The translations under genes were made by a program, and so were the position numbers. Positions 11,436 through 19,564 of a stretch of DNA of 64,000 nucleotides are shown here, piece after piece. The DNA lies in contig NZ_BPMV01000001.1 in the NCBI RefSeq assembly GCF_019656655.1, positions 2,418,001 through 2,482,000 of the forward strand. The letters run 5' to 3'. The stretch comes from Tsukamurella sp. TY48. GTDB taxonomy: Bacteria > Actinomycetota > Actinomycetes > Mycobacteriales > Mycobacteriaceae. Numbering within the stretch: the first letter of the stretch is position 1; each line of letters starts with the position of its first letter. The notes under the pieces are model-generated. The model worked only from the letters and a program-made list of their open reading frames with translations, was not told the origin of the DNA and ran no database searches.

Positions 11436-11455
11436 AACGATAATGATTATCGTTA
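11435..11455. promoter_or_regulatory. Fur/Zur-type operator palindrome before the metal operon
   Basis: A 21-base sequence is perfectly symmetrical around one central G, with half-site TAACGATAAT. It is a strong AT-rich island in a GC-rich genome and resembles Fur-family (Fur, Zur) boxes built on GATAATGAT. It does not resemble the IdeR boxes elsewhere in this window. TATGTT at 11454-11459 could be the -10 of a leaderless transcript starting at GTG 11466, so repressor binding would cover the promoter. The identity of the metal regulator is inference. Confidence 0.72.
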
Positions 11456-11465
11456 TGTTTGCTCG

Positions 11466-12533
11466 GTGAACTCCTCCCCCACTCGCCGACGGCGTGTCGC
11501 ACGCCCCGCAGTGGCCGCCGCCGTGCTGAGCGCGGCGCTGGTCGCGTCGATGGTCGTGGCCGTGTCACAGGGTGCGGCAACGGTGCCGCTGGGCGACATT
11601 CCGCGGTTGATCTGGGCGGCGCTGCGCGGGGGAGTGTTGGCCTACGAGGACCGCACCGCGTACTCCATCGTGTGGGAACTGCGCGTGCCGCGGGTGCTGC
11701 TCGCCGCCCTCGTCGGCGCGGGCCTGTCCGTGGCCGGGGTCGCGTGCCAGGCGCTGGTGCGCAATCCGCTCGCAGATCCGTTCATCCTCGGCATCTCCAG
11801 CGGTGCCTCCGTGGGCGCCAGCCTCGTGGTCACCACCGGCGTCGTCGCCGGGCTCGGTGTAGCAGGCACGGCGGGAGCGGCGTTCCTCACCGCGCTGGCG
11901 GCCTCCGCGCTGGTCTACCTGCTCAGCCGCTCGCCCGGCGGCGCGCTCAGCCCCGTCCGGCTGGTGCTCACCGGTGTCGTACTGGCCTTCGCCTTCCAAG
12001 GCCTGGCGGGTGCCATCGTCTTCTTCGACCCTGTCGGCGATGCCGCGCGGTCGGTGATGTTCTGGCTGCTCGGCGGACTCGGCGCCGCCCAGTGGTCGGT
12101 GCTCCCGCTGGTCGCGGCCACGGTGGCGGTGTGCACCGCGATCGCCGCCCGGATGTCCGGCGTGCTCGACGTGCTGGCGCAGGGCGACGAGGCCGCGGCA
12201 GCGCTCGGCCTCGACCCGCAGCGCGCGCGGCTGTGGCTGTTCCTGCTCGTCGTGGTGATGACCTCGGTCCTAGTGTCCATCGCCGGCACAGTCGGCTTCG
12301 TCGGACTGGTTGTGCCGCATGCGGTCCGGATGGTAGTCGGGCCGTTGCACCGCCGGGTCCTGTTGCTCGCGCCCCTGGTCGGCGCGCTCCTGCTGGTGTG
12401 GGTCGACCTGCTCAGCCGGCTCGTGGTCGCGCCCCGCGAGCTGCCGCTGGGCATCGTCTCCGCGCTCGTCGGGGTACCGGTGTTCCTGTATCTGCTCCGC
12501 CGTCGCGATGGACTCCTCGGAGGCGCCGCATGA
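11466..12533 (+). CDS. FecCD-type ABC transporter permease
   Basis: 355 residues with about ten membrane helices, matching BtuC/FecD permeases that import iron-siderophores, haem or cobalamin. Family motifs are LRVPRVLLAALVGAGLSVAG, NPLADPFILGISSGASVGA, the EAAAALGLDP ATPase-contact loop and GFVGLVVPHAVRMVVG. The start is set at GTG 11466, since the upstream codons of the longer reading (from 11430) run through the operator palindrome. It is the first gene of a seven-gene operon and overlaps the ATPase gene by ATGA. Confidence 0.92.
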   Translation: MNSSPTRRRRVARPAVAAAVLSAALVASMVVAVSQGAATVPLGDIPRLIWAALRGGVLAYEDRTAYSIVWELRVPRVLLAALVGAGLSVAGVACQALVRNPLADPFILGISSGASVGASLVVTTGVVAGLGVAGTAGAAFLTALAASALVYLLSRSPGGALSPVRLVLTGVVLAFAFQGLAGAIVFFDPVGDAARSVMFWLLGGLGAAQWSVLPLVAATVAVCTAIAARMSGVLDVLAQGDEAAAALGLDPQRARLWLFLLVVVMTSVLVSIAGTVGFVGLVVPHAVRMVVGPLHRRVLLLAPLVGALLLVWVDLLSRLVVAPRELPLGIVSALVGVPVFLYLLRRRDGLLGGAA

Positions 12534-13282
12534 GAATCGAGATGGACCGCGTTACCGTCGAACTCGGGGGACGGGCGGCGCTGACAGAGGTGACCCTGCA
12601 GGTGGAATCCGGCGCTCATGTGGGCCTGATCGGTCCCAACGGCAGCGGGAAATCGACTCTGCTGCGATGCCTCTACCGCGCCCTCACGCCCACCTCGGGC
12701 CGGGTCCGGGTGGGCGGCACCGACCTCGCGACCATCCGCCGGCGCGACGGTGCCCGACGGGTCGCCGCCGTGACGCAGAGCGAGACCGGGCACCTCGGCT
12801 ACACCGCGCAGGAGACGGTGATGCTGGGGCGCTTCGCGCACGGCGATGCCGGGACCGCGCCCGCCGCGCGCGCGTGCGCGGCGGCACTGGAATCCACCGG
12901 CGTCGCCCACCTGCGGGATCGCAGCGTGCTGGATCTTTCCGGCGGAGAGCGGCAGCGCGTTCTGATCGCCCGAGCGTTGGCTCAGGAGACCCCGGTGCTG
13001 CTGCTCGACGAGCCGCTCAACCACCTCGACGTGCGGCACCAGATCGACCTGTTGCGGTACCTCCGCGACACCGACAAGACCACCGTGACGGCCATCCACG
13101 ACATCGGCCTCGCCGCCCAGAGCTGCGATCTGCTCGTGCTTCTCGATGCGGGGCGGGTGGCCGCCGTCGGCACCCCCGCCCACGTGCTCGACCCCGACCG
13201 CATCGCCGCGGTCTACGGCATCCGTCCCACCATCGCCCCGGTCGCCGCCGGGCGGCCACCACGCGTGAGCTTCGAGCTCTGA
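12530..13282 (+). CDS. FepC-type ABC transporter ATP-binding protein
   Basis: 250 residues. Walker A is GPNGSGKSTLLRCL near residue 35, the Q-loop falls at AAVTQSE, the signature is LSGGERQRV near 140 and Walker B is VLLLDEPLNHLD near 160. HDIGLAAQ supplies the switch histidine. These are standard for the ATPase of iron-siderophore or cobalamin importers. It partners the permease directly upstream (ATGA overlap) and precedes the binding lipoprotein by 22 bases. Confidence 0.93.
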   Translation: MRIEMDRVTVELGGRAALTEVTLQVESGAHVGLIGPNGSGKSTLLRCLYRALTPTSGRVRVGGTDLATIRRRDGARRVAAVTQSETGHLGYTAQETVMLGRFAHGDAGTAPAARACAAALESTGVAHLRDRSVLDLSGGERQRVLIARALAQETPVLLLDEPLNHLDVRHQIDLLRYLRDTDKTTVTAIHDIGLAAQSCDLLVLLDAGRVAAVGTPAHVLDPDRIAAVYGIRPTIAPVAAGRPPRVSFEL

Positions 13283-13304
13283 CCGAACCACCGAAAGGAC
13301 CACC

Positions 13305-14303
13305 ATGCCCACCCGTCCCCTGATCGCCGCCGCCCTCGCGGCGACCGTTGCGGTCACCGCTGCGTGCGGCGCCCGCACCGCGGAACCGACGGCCGCACCG
13401 ATCGAAGTGACCAACTGCGGAGTCCAGCAGCACTATCCGTCGCCGACCGCAGCAGTGCCCTATGACGTCTCCGCGATCGAGAAGATGTTCGCCCTGGGCC
13501 TCACCGATCGGATCAAGGGAATCGTACTGCCCAAGACGGTGAACGGGGTCATCGCCAAGTCTCCCTACCGGGCCGAGTACGCCAAGGTGCCGGTGCTGAG
13601 CGACGGCGTACTGACACAGGAGCCGCTCGTCGCCGCCAAGGCCGACTGGGTCTTCGCGGGCTGGCAGGCAGGCTTCAGCCCGGCGCGGGGCGTGACGCCG
13701 GATTCACTGAACACGTTGGGGATCGGGAGCTACATGCAGGAGGAGACCTGCTACAACTACGGCGACAAGCCCGCCGACCGCGCCGCGAACCCTCTGGCGG
13801 ACACCTACGCCGACTTCACCAACCTGGGGGCGATCTTCCGGGTGCAGGACCGCGCCGCCGCACTGGTCGACCAACTGCGCGCCCGGGAACGTGCGCTGCA
13901 GGAACGGGCCGACCGCAAGCGCGTGAAACCGTCGGTGTTCATCTACGACTCCGGTACCTCTGAGCCTTACACCGCCGGCCGTCGCGCCGCCGCCGACCAG
14001 GTGGTCTCGCTCGCCGGCGGCCGATCTGTGACGCACGACGTGGACGGCCGCTGGACCGCCGTGGGCTGGGAGTCCATCGTCGCCGCGCAGCCCGAGGTGA
14101 TCGTCATCGTCGACTACGACAAGCAGCCCGCGCAGCAGAAGATCGACTACCTGCGCCAGGCATCGCCGATCAAGGATTCTCCCGCGGTCCGTGGAGACCG
14201 GATCCGCGTGGTGGACTACGCCGAACTGGTTGCCGGCGCCCGCAATCTCGACGCCGCATCGACGCTCGCGGATTACCTCGAGCAGAGCGGAGTTACCCGA
14301 TGA
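13305..14303 (+). CDS. Substrate-binding lipoprotein of the metal-type ABC importer
   Basis: 332 residues with a signal sequence and lipobox TAAC (cysteine at residue 21). The helical-backbone binding fold of the FepB/BtuF class is shown by VSAIEKMFALGLTDRIKGI, the WVFAGWQAGF strand and WESIVAAQPEVIVIVDYD near the end. It should capture the ligand outside the membrane and pass it to the permease. The N-terminal ERVV motif typical of siderophore binders is replaced by PYDVSAIEK, so the ligand may differ from ordinary ferric siderophores. AAAGGA precedes the ATG, and the stop overlaps the next ATG. Confidence 0.88.
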   Translation: MPTRPLIAAALAATVAVTAACGARTAEPTAAPIEVTNCGVQQHYPSPTAAVPYDVSAIEKMFALGLTDRIKGIVLPKTVNGVIAKSPYRAEYAKVPVLSDGVLTQEPLVAAKADWVFAGWQAGFSPARGVTPDSLNTLGIGSYMQEETCYNYGDKPADRAANPLADTYADFTNLGAIFRVQDRAAALVDQLRARERALQERADRKRVKPSVFIYDSGTSEPYTAGRRAAADQVVSLAGGRSVTHDVDGRWTAVGWESIVAAQPEVIVIVDYDKQPAQQKIDYLRQASPIKDSPAVRGDRIRVVDYAELVAGARNLDAASTLADYLEQSGVTR

Positions 14304-15094
14304 CCGCCCCCGGCACCGTCGCCGACGTCGTCGACCTCGCGCGCGACGCTGCCGGCGATCAGGTCGCCCGCAGCGTCTTCTTCGTCTCGCACGGCACCCG
14401 CCTGGCGGGCAGTGATCAGCGCTACCGCAACCGCTACGTCCTCGTGCGCGTGGGAGAGGCGTTCGGCGCCTGTGCCTTCGAAGAGGGCGAGCTCGGACCG
14501 GAGATCGCCGACCTGTCCGGAGAACCGCTCGCCGCGCTGCTCGACCACGCGGCCCAGCCCGTGCGGATCGCGGCCGCGGACGCCGCCCTGGGTGCCGTCT
14601 CTCCGCACCGTGACGACCCGCGCGCCGAGACCCGGATCCTGCCGACCGGGACACCGGACGTGCGCGCCGTCTCCCGCGACGCCGCCGTGGCCGAACTGCT
14701 CTCGTTCGCGCCGGGCGCGCGGGTCGCGCTGATCGGCGTCGTGAATCCCCTTGTCGCCGCCATCCGCGACCGTGGCGGCGAACCCCTGCCCGCGGATCGC
14801 AATCTGCAGTTCACGCACTGGGGCGATCCGGTGGCGGATGACCACCAAGAGGTGATCGCACGCGCCGACGCCGTGCTGGCCACCGGAATGACGCTGGGCA
14901 ACGGTACCTTCGATGAGATCATCGCCAGCTGCCGCGAGCGCGACCTGCCGCTGGCGGTGTACGCCCAGAGCGGTGCCGCCGTCGCCCGTGCCTTCCTCGG
15001 TGCCGGCCTGACCGCCCTCTCCGCCGAGCACTTTCCGTTCTCCCAGTTCTCCGCCGACGCCTCGCCGATGTATCTCTACCGGGACGTGCCATGA
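14300..15094 (+). CDS. DUF4213/DUF364 Rossmann-like protein
   Basis: 264 residues. The N-terminal half (VFFVSHGTRLAGSDQRYRNRYVLVRVG) matches the enolase-N-like DUF4213 fold. The C-terminal half (VALIGVVNPLVAAIRDRGG, ADAVLATGMTLGNGTFDEII, SAEHFPF) matches DUF364, a Rossmann-like domain described as a putative heavy-metal chelation domain. The biochemical role is unknown. It is translationally coupled on both sides, between the binding lipoprotein and the MFS exporter, so it belongs to this metal system. It may bind or modify the metal complex in the cytoplasm, for example to release the metal. Confidence 0.78.
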   Translation: MTAPGTVADVVDLARDAAGDQVARSVFFVSHGTRLAGSDQRYRNRYVLVRVGEAFGACAFEEGELGPEIADLSGEPLAALLDHAAQPVRIAAADAALGAVSPHRDDPRAETRILPTGTPDVRAVSRDAAVAELLSFAPGARVALIGVVNPLVAAIRDRGGEPLPADRNLQFTHWGDPVADDHQEVIARADAVLATGMTLGNGTFDEIIASCRERDLPLAVYAQSGAAVARAFLGAGLTALSAEHFPFSQFSADASPMYLYRDVP

Positions 15095-16314
15095 GCGCCC
15101 CCGCCGACCGTCCGGTGCCGGACCGGGTGCTGATCCGCGCAGTGTGGCCGATGCTCGCCGCCGCCGCACTCGGGCTCGTGCCGTTCACCGTTATGGCCAA
15201 CTTCCTGGTCGCCATCGCCGCCGATGCCCACGCGGGCGTCGACCTGATCGGCAGCCTCCGCGGCCTCGGTGGCGTGGCGGCGCTCCTGGTCGGGGTGGCG
15301 GCCGCACCGCTGCTGGACCGGCTGTCCCGATCCTCGGTCGCCGCGCTCGCGCTGCTGGTGCTCGCGGCCGGCTGCGGCCTGTCGCTCCAGGGCAGCACCG
15401 CCGCGTGGATCGCCTTCTGTCTGTTGATCGGCGCGGGCACAGCTGTTCTGAACCCCGCGCTGTCGGCGATGGCGGCCGATCGATTTGACTCGCCCGCGGC
15501 ATCCGCGCGGGCGGCGACCCTGGTCTCGTCGACCATGACGCTGACTGCGGTGCTCGCCGCCCCGGTGTTGGCCCTGCCCGCGGTGCTGTGGGGGTGGCGC
15601 GCCGATATGGCTGCCGCGGCCGTGGTGCTGCTCGTGGTCGCCGCGTTCGTCGCCCGGCACCCCGATCCGAGTGGAGGGCACACCAAGGTCAGCTATCTGC
15701 AGGCCTTCCGGACCGTGCGGTCCATCCCGGGCGCGCTGGACACTCTGGCGATCTCGCTGCTGCGCACGCTTGCCTTCATGGGCTCGCTGGCCTACATCGC
15801 CGCCGCGTTCGGAGCGCGATTCGGCATCGGCACCGGATGGTTCTCCCTGGTGTGGGCCACCTCCGGTCTCGCCTTCTTCCTCGGGAACTTCCTGGGCGGC
15901 AGGGTGATGCAGGACCGCGGCGCCGACCGTTTGTTCGGCACCGTGGTCAGTGCGATCCTCGTCGCCTCCCTATCTATGGTCGTGCTGTACACGGCGCCGC
16001 ACGTGGCGATCTCCTGGGTGATGGTGGCGCTGGTGTCCGCATCGCACGCGGTGATCGCCGCGGCGGTCACGACGACCCTGGTGCGTGGGGCGGGGCAGGT
16101 GCGCGGCACCGTGCTCTCGCTCAACGGGGCGGCCCAAAGCGTCGGTGTCTTCGCCGGTGCTACCCTGGGCGGCGCGGCGCTCGCCGTGGGCGGTTGGACC
16201 GGTGTCGGCGTGGTCCTCGGCGGTGCCACCTTGCTCGCCGGCGTCTTCGCATGGCGCGCCCGTCGCGCGGATACCGCCGAGCGGGTGGCGAACAGCACGG
16301 GACCAACGGCGTGA
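15091..16314 (+). CDS. MFS exporter within the metal operon
   Basis: 407 residues and about twelve membrane helices of the major facilitator superfamily, with VLAALLVGVAAAPLLDRLS-like and RGTVLSLNGAAQSVGVFAGA segments resembling sugar or drug efflux proteins of the DHA1/AraJ type. In an importer operon an exporter makes best sense if the cell first secretes a small chelator and then re-imports its metal complex. That reading is inference. The start ATG overlaps the previous stop (ATGA), and its TGA overlaps the GTG of the kinase. Confidence 0.85.
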   Translation: MSAPADRPVPDRVLIRAVWPMLAAAALGLVPFTVMANFLVAIAADAHAGVDLIGSLRGLGGVAALLVGVAAAPLLDRLSRSSVAALALLVLAAGCGLSLQGSTAAWIAFCLLIGAGTAVLNPALSAMAADRFDSPAASARAATLVSSTMTLTAVLAAPVLALPAVLWGWRADMAAAAVVLLVVAAFVARHPDPSGGHTKVSYLQAFRTVRSIPGALDTLAISLLRTLAFMGSLAYIAAAFGARFGIGTGWFSLVWATSGLAFFLGNFLGGRVMQDRGADRLFGTVVSAILVASLSMVVLYTAPHVAISWVMVALVSASHAVIAAAVTTTLVRGAGQVRGTVLSLNGAAQSVGVFAGATLGGAALAVGGWTGVGVVLGGATLLAGVFAWRARRADTAERVANSTGPTA

Positions 16315-17228
16315 GCGCGCACCGGGCCGCGCCCCGCGGCCGGGGCGTGGGGCGCAGCACCGGCCACCACGGCGAGATCCTCCAGGGCCGCTTCCGTTGC
16401 CCCGAGCTCGGTGAGTGCCCCGGCCTGGTGACGGTGCCGGTACGCAGCCTCGCGTCGGTCGCCGTCTTCGTGCCGGATCGATCGGGCTCGGTGCGCAGCG
16501 GGTGCGGGAGCGGGCGGGGCCTACGCAAGGCCCGCAGTGCGGCCCGCGCGACGATCCGCCACCTCCGTGAGCAGGGCAGCGTCCCGTTCACCGGCGGGGA
16601 GCTCGCGGTGACTCGGACGATGCCCGTCGGGCTCGGGCTCGGCTCCTCGACCGCCGATGTACTCGCCGCGGTGCGGGCCGTGGCGGATTCGGCGTCCGTC
16701 GAGCTGGACGTCGACGTCGTCGCCCGGCTCACCGTCGCAGCGGAGGGCGCTTCCGACCCCCTCTGGGCCGACCGGCCGGTACTGTTCGCACACCGGCACG
16801 GCCACGTGATCGAGGAACTGGGCGCCGGCCTGCCGCCGATGCTGTTGCTGCGCTGTCGGCTCGGCGACCCCGTCGACACCCTGGCGCTGCCCATCACCGG
16901 CGCCGCGGACGTCGACGACTACGAGGAACTGCGCCGCACGCTCCGGGCCGCGGTGCGAGCGGGTGATGCCGCCGCGATCGGTGCGGTCGCGACCCGCAGT
17001 GCCCGGCTCAATCAGACCCGGCATCACAAACCCGATCTGGAACTGCTGCTCGCGGTCGGCGATCACGGCGGTGCCCTCGGCGTGCAGGTAGCGCATTCCG
17101 GCAACGTCGCCGGCCTGTTGTTCGCCGCCGCCCATCCGCCCGAGGCGATCGCCCACACCTGCGCTGCCGCGAGGGAATTGGGCCTGTACGTCGACGCCGA
17201 ACCGCTCCCGATCGGGGGCGCAGCATGA
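16311..17228 (+). CDS. GHMP kinase, PduX/threonine-kinase-like
   Basis: 305 residues. The ATP loop GLGLGSSTADVLAA near residue 108 is the GHMP signature P-x3-G-x-SS. The N-terminal STGHHGEILQGRF resembles the GxCGELxQG motif of PduX/BluE L-threonine kinases. It therefore probably phosphorylates the hydroxyl of a small amino acid such as serine or threonine. The gene is coupled to a cysteine-synthase-fold enzyme directly downstream, which could use a phospho-amino acid as substrate, as SbnA uses O-phosphoserine. No cobalamin genes are near. The GTG start overlaps the MFS stop. Confidence 0.8.
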   Translation: MSAHRAAPRGRGVGRSTGHHGEILQGRFRCPELGECPGLVTVPVRSLASVAVFVPDRSGSVRSGCGSGRGLRKARSAARATIRHLREQGSVPFTGGELAVTRTMPVGLGLGSSTADVLAAVRAVADSASVELDVDVVARLTVAAEGASDPLWADRPVLFAHRHGHVIEELGAGLPPMLLLRCRLGDPVDTLALPITGAADVDDYEELRRTLRAAVRAGDAAAIGAVATRSARLNQTRHHKPDLELLLAVGDHGGALGVQVAHSGNVAGLLFAAAHPPEAIAHTCAAARELGLYVDAEPLPIGGAA

Positions 17229-18238
17229 GGACGATTCGGCATATCGGCGAGGCACTCAGCACCCCGGCGCTGATCCGTGCCACCGAGCACCGCTATCTGC
17301 TGCGGTTCGAATCCATGAAGGTCGCCTCGGCCCGCGCCGCCCTCGCCGCAGCGATCGACTCCGGCCGAGTTCAGCCGGGCGGCAGGGTGATCGACTCCTC
17401 GTCCGGCATCTACGCCTACGCCCTGGCGCTGGCCTGTCATGAGCGAGGAGTGCACTGCCGGATCATCGGATCCACCACGATCGACGAGACCCTTCGGCTG
17501 CAGCTGCTCGCCCTCGGCGTCGAGCTCGAGCAAATGCCGTCGTCGCAATCCCTGAAGCTGGATCAGGACCGGCGGGTCCGCCGCGTCACCGAGCTGCTGG
17601 CGGAAGACCCGGACCTGCACTGGATGCGGCAGTACCACGACCCGGTGCACTACCTGGGCTATCGCGAGATCGCACGCACCGTCGCAGCCGAACTCACCGA
17701 CGCCGGGATCCGATCGATCCGGCTGGTCGCGCCCGTCGGCTCCGGCGTTTCCAGCGGTGCGCTGCGGCTCGGCCTCGAGGACTCGGGGCTCTCAGTGCAA
17801 CTGGTGGGCGTACAACCCTTCGGCAGCATCACCTTCGGCTCGCAGCACGTCGACGACCCGGACATGCTGATCGCCGGGATCGGCTCGTCGATCACGTTCG
17901 ACAACGTGCGGCACGGGCTCTACGACGTGATCCACTGGGTCTCGTTCGAGGTGGCCCGCACCGGCACCCACGACCTACTGCGCGAGTACGCGCTGTTCGC
18001 CGGCCTGTCGTCCGGCGCCGGACACGCGGTCGCCGGGCACGAGGACGACGAGCCCGACGTTGCGCCCGTCGACGCCACCGTGCAGGTACTACCCGACACG
18101 GGGCACCGCTACGCGCGGGCACTGGCCACCGCACCGTCGACAGGTCCCCGGCCGCGGCCGCTGACGGTCACCCGGCCGGAGGACGTGGAGCTGCCGTGGT
18201 CGCGCATGCGGTGGGCGGGCAGGCCCGCGCCGGCCTAA
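17225..18238 (+). CDS. Fold-type II PLP enzyme, cysteine synthase/SbnA-like
   Basis: 337 residues. The PLP lysine is predicted in RFESMKVASARAAL near residue 35. The substrate loop is DSSSGIYAYALALAC, and the glycine-rich phosphate-binding loop is VGSGVSSGAL near residue 172. HWMRQYHDPVHYLGYREIA resembles the NPxN region that closes on substrate in this family. Relatives replace a beta-leaving group on serine derivatives to give cysteine, cystathionine or 2,3-diaminopropionate. Next to a GHMP kinase, a phospho-amino acid is the likely substrate. Its stop overlaps tail-to-tail with the stop of mrpG by four bases. Confidence 0.8.
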   Translation: MRTIRHIGEALSTPALIRATEHRYLLRFESMKVASARAALAAAIDSGRVQPGGRVIDSSSGIYAYALALACHERGVHCRIIGSTTIDETLRLQLLALGVELEQMPSSQSLKLDQDRRVRRVTELLAEDPDLHWMRQYHDPVHYLGYREIARTVAAELTDAGIRSIRLVAPVGSGVSSGALRLGLEDSGLSVQLVGVQPFGSITFGSQHVDDPDMLIAGIGSSITFDNVRHGLYDVIHWVSFEVARTGTHDLLREYALFAGLSSGAGHAVAGHEDDEPDVAPVDATVQVLPDTGHRYARALATAPSTGPRPRPLTVTRPEDVELPWSRMRWAGRPAPA

Positions 18239-18570
18239 TCGCGGGCGCCGGTCTCCATGTCCTCGATCTCGATGGTTTGATCGCGCAGCCGCTGCTCCTG
18301 GTAGGCCACGCGGCCCACGCGGTGTGCCACGACCGGTGCGGTGAGCAGGGCGAAGAGCCCGGCCAGCACCAGCATCCACACGTCCACCGAATCGCGTAGC
18401 ACGATCGCCGCACCGCCCAGCAGGAGCAGCAGGCCCATCGTCTGCGGCTTCGTGGCGGCGTGCATCCGGGTGAGGGTATCCGGGAACCGGACGATGCCGA
18501 TCGCGGCCGTCAGGGCGAAGACCGCGCCGGTGATCATCAGGATCGCGGCGATCACATCGAGAACCATCAC
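18235..18570 (-). CDS. mnhG: Na+/H+ antiporter subunit G (Mrp/Mnh)
   Basis: 111 residues with three membrane helices; the last gene of the Mrp operon. The subunit motif VRFPDTLTRMHAATKPQTMG near residue 28 is diagnostic of MnhG/PhaG. It is an accessory subunit of the large cation/proton antiporter. The start overlaps the stop of mnhF. The C-terminal tail is short and acidic. Confidence 0.93.
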   Translation of the reverse strand: MMVLDVIAAILMITGAVFALTAAIGIVRFPDTLTRMHAATKPQTMGLLLLLGGAAIVLRDSVDVWMLVLAGLFALLTAPVVAHRVGRVAYQEQRLRDQTIEIEDMETGARD

Positions 18571-18866
18571 TTGCCACCGCCCTTCGGCGCATCGGGTTTG
18601 GCGGTCCCCGCATCATCGGGCACGCGGAACCGGGCCACCGACGTCGAACCGACGAAGCCGATCAGCGACAGCGCGACCACACCGGGAATCACCGACGAGT
18701 TACCGCTGTACGCCGCCCACACCGCGAGCCCGCCCATTGCGATCGCGACCAGCGCATCCACCGAGACCACGCGGTCGAGAGTGTTGGGGCCCACCAGGAG
18801 CCGGTAGGCGGTGATGAACGCCGCGATCACGAGGATCACGCCGGTCACCACGAAGACCACGGTCAT
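18567..18866 (-). CDS. mnhF: Na+/H+ antiporter subunit F (Mrp/Mnh)
   Basis: 99 residues and three membrane helices. YRLLVGPNTLDRVVSVDAL near residue 22 is the MnhF signature. It is a structural subunit of the Mrp complex, thought to contribute to ion movement. The ATG at 18866 has GGAGGGAC upstream and overlaps the mnhE stop. A longer reading to 19019 overlaps mnhE and is rejected. The C-terminus has an added hydrophilic tail (DDAGTAKPDAPKGGGK). Confidence 0.92.
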   Translation of the reverse strand: MTVVFVVTGVILVIAAFITAYRLLVGPNTLDRVVSVDALVAIAMGGLAVWAAYSGNSSVIPGVVALSLIGFVGSTSVARFRVPDDAGTAKPDAPKGGGK

Positions 18867-19564
18867 GACTGTCCCTCCTGCTGCGGCGATTCGCCCCGCT
18901 GCTCGCGGCGGTAGTCGATCTCCGGTTGCGCCATGGCACGGGCATCGCGATTCGTGCGCTCGTTCAGCGAGAGATCGTGGTAATCGTCGTCGACGCCGTG
19001 CAGCGGGCTCGCGTGCCACTCGTTGTCCCGCTCGAAGGCACTGATGAACAGGCGCTCGAGTCGCGCTGTGCTGCGGTAGAACTGGCGCACGGCCTTCTCG
19101 CTGCTCACGTCCACCACGTGCACGTACAGCAGGCGGCGCTTGGTGTCGATGTCGAGCACCATGGTGCCCGGGATCAGGTTCATCATGTCCACCAGCAGGG
19201 TGAGCACCAGATCGGACTTGACCTCAACCTTCGCGCGGAGCACCGCGCTCATCGGCGGGCCGCCCGGCCGCAGCGCCAGCCACGCCACCTGCACCGACGA
19301 CTTGAGCATCTCGGCGATGAAGACCAGGCCCAGCTTGATCAGCGAGAAGATGTGCACACGGCCCTCGACCGGCACCGGCGGCAGCGGCAGCAGCAACAGG
19401 ATCGCCGCGCCCACCAGTAGGCCGGCGAGGATGTTGCCCGGCGTGATCCGGCCCCACAGCATCACCCACACCGCGTCCAGCCACACCAACTGGGCGAGCT
19501 TGGCCAGCACCGCCCGGCCGTCGGTCAGATCGGGCAGGATCCGGTGCACCAGCTTCTTAGCCAT
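18863..19564 (-). CDS. mnhE: Na+/H+ antiporter subunit E (Mrp/Mnh)
   Basis: 233 residues, longer than the 160 or so typical of MnhE. Membrane helices occupy the first 110 residues with GRITPGNILAGLLVGAAIL and IFSLIKLGLVFIAEMLKSSVQVA. The conserved DMMNLIPGTMVLDIDTKRRLLYVHVVD block follows. The extra C-terminal 70 or so residues are charged and probably cytoplasmic, as in other actinobacterial MnhE. The start ATG overlaps the mnhD stop by eight bases. Confidence 0.92.
   Translation of the reverse strand: MAKKLVHRILPDLTDGRAVLAKLAQLVWLDAVWVMLWGRITPGNILAGLLVGAAILLLLPLPPVPVEGRVHIFSLIKLGLVFIAEMLKSSVQVAWLALRPGGPPMSAVLRAKVEVKSDLVLTLLVDMMNLIPGTMVLDIDTKRRLLYVHVVDVSSEKAVRQFYRSTARLERLFISAFERDNEWHASPLHGVDDDYHDLSLNERTNRDARAMAQPEIDYRREQRGESPQQEGQS

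Noticed and set aside
16311-18238. Cobalamin synthesis or salvage as the role of the PduX-like kinase
   Set aside because: No cobalamin riboswitch or other cob genes are visible, the PLP partner is fold type II rather than CobD-like, and the operator is of Fur type. It stays a weaker alternative.
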